Assembly (NCBI RefSeq): GCF_000003605.2
Contig: NW_003130356.1
Coordinates: 115,801 to 131,392, forward strand
Direction of reading: 5' to 3'
DNA: 15,592 bases
Origin: Saccoglossus kowalevskii
Taxonomy: Eukaryota; Hemichordata; Enteropneusta; Harrimaniidae
Part shown: positions 1-8,964 of the stretch, one piece after another
How the letters are laid out: each line of letters opens with the position of its first letter
How positions within the stretch are numbered: position 1 is the first letter of the stretch
Notes under the pieces: model-generated
Told to the model about the DNA's origin: nothing
Database searches by the model: none
Seen by the model: the letters and a program-made list of their open reading frames with translations, nothing else
Translations under genes and position numbers: made by a program

Positions 1-313
1 AAAAATATATCAGATAAAACGTGAGAAAAAATTAAAACAATGAAACTTATTTACATGGCAAAAATAATATAAAAGACTGCATTTGTTTGTCAACAAGATA
101 GAAATTTAGACTTGGGAAAACTCTTTTAGACAACAAGTAGCAGGTTGGCATACAGAGAATAATGTTTATCTAGGTTTAATAGGTTGCCTTTGTGTGAATT
201 CCACACAGAAAACACCCATGGATGCTGGAATAGAGGCATGCCAACATACCCAATAAGGTGTAAAAACAGTGCTGATGATTAAACACGCAAAAAATATTAA
301 TGGTACTTGCATA

Positions 314-331
314 CCCCCCCCCCCTTTTTTT
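314..331. repeat. C11-T7 homopolymer pair
   Basis: Eleven C followed by seven T form an 18-base pyrimidine tract. It lies within an otherwise open minus-strand frame, where it makes low-complexity residues. Confidence 0.85.
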
Positions 332-370
332 ATTAACCTTAGTGGGCTCTATGACCTGAGTGTCAAAAAA

Positions 371-538
371 AAAAAAACTTCCTTGACCTCTATCTGAAAA
401 CCCCATCATCGGAAACGTAAACAAAATAACATTGTCAAGTGCAGGGACAATGAGCAAGGCTGTCTCACCAGTGTAGACGCCTTGTCTACGAGCAACCCGA
501 ACAATGCCAGTCACCTGCACTGACGCAATAGCAGCCAA
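371..538 (-). CDS. Unassigned open frame, possible exon or repeat-derived fragment
   Basis: The minus-strand frame from 538 reads MAAIASVQVTGIVRVARRQG, continues with VYTGETALLIVPALDNVILF, and runs on through a homopolymer (A13 on the plus strand at 365-377) into low-complexity sequence. The stretch 390-540 is less AT-rich than its flanks. A possible acceptor (gtcagtgcag) and donor (gtgaga) lie inside the frame. I recognise no family; a decayed transposon fragment is as likely as an exon. Confidence 0.15.
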
Positions 539-982
539 AGAATTCCAACGCCGCTACGTGTGAGCTTTACAGCCATACAACCATATACATAAACAAGATT
601 CAAGTAGCTGTGCACGACTTACAGTTCGTTTTCCTTCTACGTTGTTGTTGAATGATTCCAACTGGATTAAGCGTATAATTTCCCACTTCCAGTTGAGCCC
701 GTTGAGACTGTCATGAGGTGAACGAGACATGGAGACAGCCAGCGAAGACTGAAAACATACTAGGGTCCAAACAGCTTATGCGACTCCCCATACGTATTAT
801 CGCTTGCTGACTATAATTTATGCAGGTTTTTAAATCAACCTGTCATCCGTTTGGGAAAAGATATATATGTTGGTAAACAGCGCAACAGATAACAGGCTAG
901 ACCATTCAGAGAAAGGCGGAACAACGTTGACCATTCACCAATAATGATCGAGAAGTTGGTAATCACTTTACAATTCCAATTC

Positions 983-1005
983 TCATCACAAACGAGAGCA
1001 CAATG
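983..1005 (+). repeat. Dispersed repeat unit, copy 1
   Basis: TCATCACAAACGAGAGC followed by ACAATG resembles 7841-7864 with one substitution near the middle and one indel plus substitution near the end. No longer homology extends clearly on either side. A near-palindrome GATTGGTGCCAATC (1012-1025), with two oppositely oriented CCAAT boxes, lies just downstream. Confidence 0.35.
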
Positions 1006-1782
1006 AGAGTTGATTGGTGCCAATCCCCAGTCAGTCAGTCAGACTAATGCATCTCCCTGCAAACATTCTCTGCCTTGATACTATCTTATGTAAATAGTGT
1101 TCAATAAAAATTTCGTTTGTCAAATAAAAAAAACAAATTAGGGGAAATGGTGAATTTCTATCATTTGCATTCCTGTCAACAAAAGCAGCAACACATAAAA
1201 ATACAACAAAAATGTGGAATTTATTTTTACAATTGCATGAAATTCTCCTAAATTTATTTAAAGCTTCAAAACAAGCTTAATAAGTCAGTACGAACATAAA
1301 GTTTATCAGTTTATTTAAAGAGAGAGAATAAAATAGCCAATGCCTCCACACCTCTGTTGTTATTTTATACAGAAAAACAAAACCAGTATTTTGTCACAAA
1401 CTTTGAGTTGAAAGTTTATTGCCGAACATGAGAGTCAATGTAAAGCTACTTAAAAGACTGTACATAATTGGCTACCCAAACCTAATACCTTACATTCAGA
1501 CCAATCAGAGAGCAGCTTGTTTGTTTGTCCTGAACCATGATGAAATAGGACATGAAAAATCCACAGCTTTTCAAAAGATGGTGACATACAGGAAAGTCAC
1601 ATCTCTTTGATATTAAACAAGGTAAAAACAGATTGTAATCTTCCCTTATCAAGTGGTGATCTTGAAAACTACATGGACGTTGCCATGACAACCACCTGTC
1701 ATGATTAATTCTGTCCCAAGGTAATTGCTGGTAATGTTTTTTTTTAAAGGTGTTCCATCATTGCAAAGTTACACTTTTTCAG

Positions 1783-1848
1783 ATGGAGGATGCTGATGAC
1801 CCAGGGGAATCGAGTGTGGAAGTGGTGAAAGTAGAAAAGGACCCCTGA
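1783..1848 (+). CDS. Candidate plus-strand terminal exon with acidic C-terminus
   Basis: A good acceptor (acactttttcag) ends at 1782. It is followed by a frame beginning MEDADDPGESSVEVVKVEKD, then P and a stop. These 66 bases are clearly more GC-rich than the AT-rich flanks and strongly acidic. The ATG need not be a start; it may simply be the first codon of a last exon. An AATAAA signal lies at 2498-2503, which would give a 3' UTR of about 650 bases. No upstream exon of the same gene was identified, and the protein is not recognised. Confidence 0.25.
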   Translation: MEDADDPGESSVEVVKVEKDP

Positions 1849-3666
1849 TTTTCAGAGTAGGAAAACCCTTTCAATAATTTCAAGATTTAGTGCAAGCTTA
1901 CAGCAGAGTCTGCAGTACAAAACAGAGACTAGGTGTAAGACTGTACCCTGCAAGTCATAATCAAATGAATCTAAAAACAACCCAAAACATCTGTAACCAC
2001 AGCAAAATACATACTGCATGGGAGAACAAAAATATTTCAAGCCTTAAACTTGTTCTTTTAAAGTTATTTGCGAGCAAATTTTTATTGAAAAATTGTTGTG
2101 GGATAATTAACATACATGCAAGATAAATTTAAACATTTAATTTTTTTAGGATGAAAGAAGGATGTGTTTGTTTTTAAGAAAATGTATGCAAAATAATCAA
2201 AACAAAAACAAGCTATTTTGGGACATTTTCTACAGGAAACCATGTTAGCACATTATTCTAAGCATAACTTGTACTAGTACTCAAAACTCTCCAATTTTTC
2301 TTGACTGTCATATGTAGCCTTCATAACACTACATATCATATTTTTAGCAGAAGGTCACTAAACTAAATTGTTGAATATGATGGAACCAATTGCCATAGAA
2401 ACAAATTGTAAACTATTTAAAACATGCATTTTTTTTATCAATTTTCAAGGTTGTTTTGTGAAGAATATATGGTGACCATATATTTTAAGATAGATACAAT
2501 AAAGCCTTTTCAGTTTTCTAGTTTAATGGATATATGGCTCGAAAATAAAACCACATTGTAAAAGTAAAGGAAACATGATTGTTTGTTAAAACGTCAAAAC
2601 ACAAGAATTTTAGACGCTCAAACAAACATTAAAAACAATAGTCAACAAAAAAACAAATCAGAAAGAAATATCATGTTGCTTTTAATTTCTATGTCTTCAA
2701 ATTCAAGTTTGACGTCTCCTCTGGGAGTTTATCCATATGGCCAACATGACTGTTAAATCAAACATACAAAACTGACTTGCAGCTGAGGAAAGCAAACAAA
2801 GTCAATTCTTTACACACCTGTATCACATATGTGAGAAATGAACTTGCATGTATTTATATGTAGATAGCACAAAAACAGGTGCAATTTTTTTTTTCTTCAC
2901 ATAGTTTTGAGCTCCACATATTATGTTTGGCATTTCTATATCTGAGGTCTGCGTTTGTTTTTATATATACATTATAGAGACCTTTACTGCCATTTTTATC
3001 GCACTTTATTTTTTTTATTATTTCAACAATTGTAAAAGTACTATACTGAATAGGGAAGTAGAAAGAAAGCAGCTTTTATAATAAAAGTACTGTGCCAATT
3101 AAATAATGTTTTTTTTTTAAAATGGCACGATATTTATCTAAGTACTCCTTTACTTGATTCGGTCGTCTCATGCGGCACACCACAAAGGTCTTTGCATGAA
3201 GGACACACCGCCATAATTTACATTACAGTCTATTTCAATTCTAATAGCATAGCATGCAGACAATGAGTCAAAACAAACTTTTAAACAAATTCTATGATTG
3301 GGAGGATTGCAAACTGTGCTGTCTGCCTGCCTGTGCGAGGGTAATTATTTGGCGCCCAGACTTTCGGTATAATGGGTTTTTCCGTGCAAGTGACTGGGAA
3401 CAAAATAGTTAAGGGGGACATCATCAGGGCATCTGATCTGCAGTTAATCATACCATATTTGATATATTAGAAGTAATGCATCTCTAATAGAAACACACAT
3501 GAAACAAAAATTGCATGTATGGTATACTGAATCATGAAAACATGACCATAGACGTAGCTTTGTTATGTACACAACAGTCTATATGGTATGCGATGGACTC
3601 ACGTCACCTTCCAATCCAAAGTCCATTATTCTTTTAACTAAACAGCAGACTGACTATAAAATGTGG

Positions 3667-4020
3667 NNNNNNNNNNNNNNNNNNNNNNNNNNNNNNNNNN
3701 NNNNNNNNNNNNNNNNNNNNNNNNNNNNNNNNNNNNNNNNNNNNNNNNNNNNNNNNNNNNNNNNNNNNNNNNNNNNNNNNNNNNNNNNNNNNNNNNNNNN
3801 NNNNNNNNNNNNNNNNNNNNNNNNNNNNNNNNNNNNNNNNNNNNNNNNNNNNNNNNNNNNNNNNNNNNNNNNNNNNNNNNNNNNNNNNNNNNNNNNNNNN
3901 NNNNNNNNNNNNNNNNNNNNNNNNNNNNNNNNNNNNNNNNNNNNNNNNNNNNNNNNNNNNNNNNNNNNNNNNNNNNNNNNNNNNNNNNNNNNNNNNNNNN
4001 NNNNNNNNNNNNNNNNNNNN
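3667..4020. other. Assembly gap (354 N)
   Basis: The run of N is 354 bases long. Its true length and content are unknown. Missing myosin exons could lie within it, or the two flanking contigs could be wrongly joined. Confidence 1.
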
Positions 4021-4483
4021 GCCCTAAATTTAAACTGTTAAAAAGAACACAGACAAGACTTGGTCGACTTGACAGAACTTCACCGCTTTAGATATATCAA
4101 AGCAAATACAGGTTAATTCTAAGGATTGAATGGAACATAATTGGGGAAAGTTTGCTGAGATGATGGAAATATCATGCGAGAGAAATGAAAATGAAGCTAA
4201 TCAAATACCAAGAAACAAGAAATACTCCCAAAGGTTCTTAAACCTTAGAACAAGAAAGTAAATTTTTTTAAGTTACGGGAAGTTTAACAAAGTTTTGTAT
4301 TAAATATTTTTTCACTAAATTTTAAATCAGGATATGAAACCAATAGAAAATTATATTCAAGAACATAGTTTGTACAGGAAATATATTCGTTAGTTATAAA
4401 TGTGCTCATAACAAGGATTTTTCTGAACAATTGAACATAGAAATAAAAACCTAATTTTTATGTCAAATTTAAATTAGAAATTT

Positions 4484-4500
4484 AAAAAAAAAAAAAAAAA
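4484..4500. repeat. A17 homopolymer
   Basis: A seventeen-base A run lies in AT-rich noncoding sequence. No adjacent retroposon body or target duplication was recognised. Confidence 0.8.
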
Positions 4501-4841
4501 CTCACATTGACTTTGGAGAAATGAATTGCCCAGAAGCTTTTGTTTATTTTGCTTGGTAAGGTTTATGACTATGAACGACCATATTAAACTACGGTGTCAT
4601 TTACCATGTATGGTTACCATAGTTACTATCAAAGTCAGTCATGTACCATGTTTGCTCTATTAAAAGTGCATGTACTCATGTATATTACAGGTGTGTGTTT
4701 CTGAGGGGGAAAATAAGTCACATTTTCATGATTCTGTTATAACAACACACAATGTTTGGATAATTATTAATATGCACTTCTAATAAAGTAAATGTGGTAT
4801 GTTTAATTGAAAGCAGGGTGGTATTGGACACCAACCACTTT

Positions 4842-4853
4842 AAGATGGCTGCC
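4842..4853 (+). promoter_or_regulatory. YY1-like AAGATGGCTGCC motif
   Basis: AAGATGGCTGCC is one base from the extended YY1 motif AAGATGGCGGCC, which is often found just downstream of transcription starts and overlapping an initiator ATG. Here the ATG opens a 19-codon plus-strand frame (MAACETETLERKSYNEWCI) ending in a stop. It may be a promoter-proximal site or chance. Confidence 0.25.
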
Positions 4854-5105
4854 TGTGAGACAGAAACGCTTGAACGGAAAAGTTACAATGAATGGTGTAT
4901 ATAATACTTGACAGGCAAACGAAACAAATTGCTTTTGACTTTAAAAACCATTCTGAATTATTTACCGGCCTATTATTACCAAACATATCATAGCAGTGTG
5001 AGACAGACCCATAAGGTGCAATTACATCCATCTTTATTACATAACTAGCTTCCCAGAGCTATTATGCCTGCGCTCTTAAAAGCATTAGAAGACAACAGAC
5101 AAAAG

Positions 5106-5118
5106 GGGTCAATGACCT
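5106..5118. promoter_or_regulatory. IR1 nuclear-receptor response element match
   Basis: GGGTCA-A-TGACCT is an inverted repeat of the (A/G)GGTCA half-site separated by one base, the classic IR1 arrangement recognised by ecdysone-receptor/FXR-type heterodimers. It sits in a stretch (about 5040-5190) that is less AT-rich than its surroundings. Function is not shown. Confidence 0.35.
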
Positions 5119-5381
5119 CGGTAGACAAATTCCATCTCGCTGGAGACATATCAACATTATGTTTTTGCCGGTTAGTGTCATAATGGAATTACGAATAGGT
5201 ATAACATGCGATAGTATGCATACTGATTTTAAGAAAACACGTCAAGAAATATGCCAACAACAGAAAAATAGCATTATTTCCTAAATAGAAGGAATGAAGT
5301 TAGTAAAAGAAATTTCAAACATGCTTTCATTCTCTTCAAAATAACTTATACATGTACATGGAACATACACTACCCTGTGAA

Positions 5382-5392
5382 GGGGGGGGGGG
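5382..5392. repeat. G11 homopolymer
   Basis: An eleven-base G run lies in otherwise AT-rich sequence, similar in length to the C11 run at 314-324. Such runs are prone to length error in assembly. Confidence 0.85.
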
Positions 5393-6074
5393 AAGAATGC
5401 AAAACACACTTTGCTATCTAAGACATCAACAACCTAAACATTGATATAGACGAGTAGACACAGCGATAGAAATAGCAAACAACCCCCATGGCATACATTC
5501 CTGGTCAGAACAATGCAAATATTCAAGAAAAGTGTGCAAAGTATATGTTATTCAGAGGTGTGTAACAGCATGGAAGGGGAAACCTGATTCACCACAACCA
5601 GTGTATTTAGCTTTACTCTGAGGTAAATATACACTTTTGGATAATATTTCCACTTAATTTATTTTTCTTTTCTTCAAGCTGGATGCCAACAGGTAGTACC
5701 AGACACTCTATACTGCATATGATCTGACCAAATTGGTAAATTGATTTCTATTCCATGTTGTTGCAACGCCTTGATTTGCCGATTAGTTTCAAAACCTCTC
5801 GGGCCGACATGGAAATGCAACGATACATGTGTCATACATGTGTAATTCATTTTAGATTCTAATCAAATCAAGATACGACACATTCCTCCTGATTTCGATT
5901 TGTAAAAACTGAGTCGTGATCGAGTTGACTATACATCCATCCTAAAAAGTCTGACCCCCCCAATCACACTCGATATTGCACGTACATGTTTTTGAGTAAA
6001 GTAGCAGTGGGGCTATCCAGGATGACGAATACAAACGATCGCCTAGTTGACTGAGAAAACTTCACGATACTGAC

Positions 6075-6167
6075 CTTACTGTTGTTATTGTTGTTCAGAA
6101 TCACATTCAGCACAACAATTTTCTTCTTGTTTTCAGGGATGTAATTAATTGGTGCAAGTTTATCCAT
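6075..6167 (-). CDS. Candidate initial coding exon, unrecognised protein
   Basis: On the minus strand ATGG with A at -3 (catcATGG) starts a frame beginning MDKLAPINYIPENKKKIVVL and running through NVILNNNNN to SK. A possible donor GTCAGT follows directly after codon 31. Without splicing, the frame stays open for 36 more codons, to a stop at 5964-5966. The Asn run comes from an AAC/AAT microsatellite. I recognise no domain. It could be a gene nested in the myosin intron or a chance open frame. Confidence 0.22.
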
Positions 6168-6499
6168 GATGATCGAACAAAGCCAAATGTACACAAGAAT
6201 ATAGTTAGTAGGAGACTGGCATTGTTTGTATTAGGAGTACACCAGTGTATGTAACAGCTTGGGTAATCCTAGTTATTCTGATCAAAAGGTACACATCAGG
6301 AAATCCTCTCTCTCCTTTAAGAAGTTAAATCATGACCAGTGAAATAGACAGAAAATATAGATCCAGGTAGGTGGACGAACTCAGCATATCAGGAAATAAC
6401 GCTGATAACACTGATACCAACTTGTAGCAAACAGCCTGCCACAAATACTGAACAGCAATAAAACAGTGGTGTTATTAACCTTGAGTTTGCAGAGGATAC

Positions 6500-6745
6500 T
6501 GAGGTGAACAAAGTTGCCCATGCACTCCTTTTGTCAATGGTACTGTTAATGAGCAATGAATATTCATATCACCTACTGTTCCCAAGAGGTGACAATAGAA
6601 GTAATTTGATTAGGTGACAAAGCCCCCTCATTGTTATGATAATTTGAGAACAAATGACAACTCATGCAGGAAGACTGATTAACTAATGATGTAACAGTCT
6701 GGATAAGTAAACATTAGTCATTTCAGCTCACAACCATTGTTTAAG
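6500..6745. promoter_or_regulatory. Candidate enhancer: clustered POU and SOX motifs
   Basis: The block contains a palindrome ATGAATATTCAT at 6556-6567 that fits the POU-dimer MORE pattern ATGMAT-ATKCAT. CATTGTTATGATAAT at 6629-6643 matches the SOX-OCT composite CATTGTTATGCAAAT at 13 of 15 positions. SOX-type sites AACAAAG (6507-6513) and CCATTGTT (6734-6741) flank them. AGGTGACAA occurs twice (6587-6595 and 6612-6620). The motif matches are seen; enhancer activity is inference. Confidence 0.35.
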
Positions 6746-7840
6746 ACATGTAGCAATGTATTCTACACTGTGGTTCACGGAGGAATGCTGTTGCTCTCTA
6801 AGGCATTACAAGTTGTGATATTTTGTACAACAACTCAATACAGTGTTACTATTTTATATTAATATTAGTAGTAAACACGTAAGCAATAAAATGTTTTGTA
6901 CAAAAGGCTTCCTTAAAATATTGATTAATGTAGGCGATATTTTTCTGTGGGCGCAACATTTCTGAATACCTCAAAGTCAGCCATTCATTCAGCTAATTGC
7001 CTCGCTAATCCGCAACATCGTCTAACCAAAAAGTTTGCATATTGTCATAATACATTTTTTTTTCAATCATTCCAAGCATATACAGGGGTTGAAATACCCT
7101 GGTGCACACTGCACTATACACATAGATTACGCTGTGCATGTAGAAATTAACACAACATTTTCGCATTATATTCACTAAGCCTAAATTAAGTTCAACCAAC
7201 ATTGTAAGACAACTCAAAGAAAAGCAAATTCTAAGTTCATGATCGTATCAATCGAGAACCCATAAATTTTATTAAAACTTTGAAAATTGCAAATTCAAAA
7301 TGCTCATTGTGCATGCAAGGAAATTGTTTTATTTCAATCAATGATATAATAAATGCAATTTTTGGTTTATTTGTGCTTATAATAGAATATTGTGTTTACT
7401 TTATTGAAAGTAGAATTCAATTAAAAAGTTCTCACAAGCTAATTCTATGCCTTCAAAACTAAGTTCCGTAGCTTACCAGAAGGTAGGAAGATGCATAAGA
7501 ATGCAGAAAAAAATCAGTTGAAAAGGACATGAAAGAACCAATGTTCCAAGATGTGTTAGTCATCAGCTGATTTCACGGTTGACTCATTTTTATGTCTAGT
7601 CAAGCATTGTCCAGTGGTGGGAAAGACATACTCAGTCTTAATTTTGAAATGAGACCTGCATTAATATGCCAGGATATGGCACTTGCCTTCCAATGCAAAT
7701 TTCCATTTCGCAAAGGATTCTGGGTAATTATTAAGTTTGTTCGCAACAAAAAAACAGTAGATATGTGGATTGTGTACGTCAACATAATTTCACCAGGATG
7801 ACAACTAACACAAGTAATTGTCACTAGTGAGTCGGCTTTA

Positions 7841-7864
7841 TCATCACAAACAAGAGCGTCAATG
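7841..7864 (+). repeat. Dispersed repeat unit, copy 2
   Basis: TCATCACAAACAAGAGCGTC followed by AATG is the second copy of the unit at 983-1005. Two copies of this length in the same orientation in 15 kb suggest a shared interspersed repeat family whose ends I cannot define. Confidence 0.35.
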
Positions 7865-8039
7865 GTGTATCACATCAGCTGAGGTGATTTGCTGTGACAC
7901 TACCAGTTGTGTTAATTCATTGATGCAACTGGAAAACATACATTGATAAATATTTAAAAACATCTCACTATACATGTACCGTAGCTATAGTTTGTAATTT
8001 GGTGAAACAAAATTCATAAACAGGTTTTTTTCTAGAAAA

Positions 8040-8300
8040 AAACTGCAAGAGGGAGCACTGCAATTCAGCGGCACCACCAAGTGGGGCGAGATAGGGTTTT
8101 CCCTACCAGGGTGTGGAGTTTTTGATAATTCTAAGTTAAAATGGAGCATTCTATGGCTTCCTTGGGGCCAAAATTACTATCAGACAGTTCACAGTTGAAG
8201 ACTGTGGCCACATGTGATCCCAGGTCAATCAGAATTTTATGGTTGCCAAAGGATCTGCTCCCCAGGGTAAGAGGGCGCATGTTCCGCGCCCCTGTTCCCT
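8040..8300. repeat. GC-richer block, possible interspersed repeat
   Basis: The stretch contains ctgcaagagggagcactgca, cagcggcaccaccaagtggg, gcgagatagggttttcccta and further on gagggcgcatgttccgcgcc, unlike the AT-rich surroundings. The plus strand has an open frame (8141-8509) whose predicted protein matches nothing I recognise. The composition is that of a transposon-derived insertion, but terminal repeats and target duplication were not found. Confidence 0.3.
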
Positions 8301-8898
8301 TGTTTGAAAAAATCCCTGATAAACAAAGTAAGTGTAAAAATCAAAGAGACTGTGGGGACACAACATTCTGGTTTGTGACTCAAATCAGTCCTGTTCATAA
8401 ACACACTGAAGAGCAATTCACATTGATCACAATTTGGAGATACATAATATCATATATATACAACTTATTCAAGACAGCAAACAATATAGTAGACGCGATT
8501 GTTTACTGATCACAACCAAGCTTTGGCATTTTTATTTTTATGAATCTAGTGCTTGGACGAGTATAATGCATCAACAGGTAGTCAGTACATGGAAAGTTTG
8601 ACAAACATCAAACAGATGATAAAGAACCGAAAATACATACACAGATGAAGAGTAACTTTGGAGGGCAACAAATAAAACAAACTGTAATGTTAATCAGAAA
8701 GAGGAAACGATGTGCATAATAGCTGAGGACGACAACAAACAACAAGGCGTGTCCATAGAAATATCATTACAACACTCATTAACATACCAATAAATCATTC
8801 CCTAGTATACATCACCATCCAACAACTATGTACACAACTCATTCCTTTCACATTCATTTTCTCTCTCACGTCATCACATACAATTATAGTAACCCTAC

Positions 8899-8964
8899 CT
8901 GACTCAGTCCCATTCTGTAGCCCGCAGAGTCGATATCAAGGTTGTCCAGAAGGTCCTCTGTTGC
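8899..8964 (-). CDS. MYO18A: Myo18 exon 12 of window (end of converter, phase 0 to 0)
   Basis: A 66-nt exon with acceptor ttaatcacag and donor gtaggg encodes ATEDLLDNLDIDSAGYRMGL then SQ. It corresponds to the class XVIII segment A.E.LL..LD......MGLS that immediately precedes the conserved VFFRAG strand and the neck. The VFFRAG exon should come next, but no match is visible downstream in this window. Confidence 0.88.

Larger units (their letters stand above)
1..3666. other. AT-rich region left of the gap, mostly unassigned
   Basis: The region holds C11-T7 (314-331), A13 (365-377), short open frames on both strands without recognisable products, the candidate exon at 1783-1848 and an E2F-like TTTGGCGCC at 3348-3356. 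From about 1850 to 3150 the sequence is very AT-rich, 3'UTR- or intron-like, with no gene seen. Confidence 0.55.
4021..8898 (-). other. Presumed giant Myo18 intron or intergenic sequence downstream of the last visible exon
   Basis: No VFFRAG strand, IQ motif or heptad-rich coiled-coil exon can be seen on the minus strand in these 4.9 kb. Content noted: A17 at 4484-4500, G11 at 5382-5392, motif-rich blocks at 4840-5190 and 6500-6745, a GTT/ATT microsatellite at 6081-6095, a GC-richer block at 8040-8300 and two uncertain coding candidates. Whether this is intron or lies beyond a scaffolding error is not decidable here. Confidence 0.6.

Noticed and set aside
1419-1691. Opposing 63- and 69-codon frames
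   Set aside because: No splice-site pairing, domain or composition signal separates them from random frames in AT-rich sequence.
3348-3356. TTTGGCGCC E2F-like site
   Set aside because: A single short match without neighbouring promoter features is too weak to interpret on its own.
3565-4091. Two plus-strand frames crossing the N run
   Set aside because: They are open only because N cannot form stop codons; almost all residues are unknown.
5820-5852. ACATGTGTCATACATGTGT tandem as a repeat array
   Set aside because: There are only two short imperfect copies; no array structure.
8071-8086. CACCACCAAGTGGGGCG as a CTCF site
   Set aside because: It needs an extra base inside the core compared with CCASYAGRKGGC, so it is not a true match.
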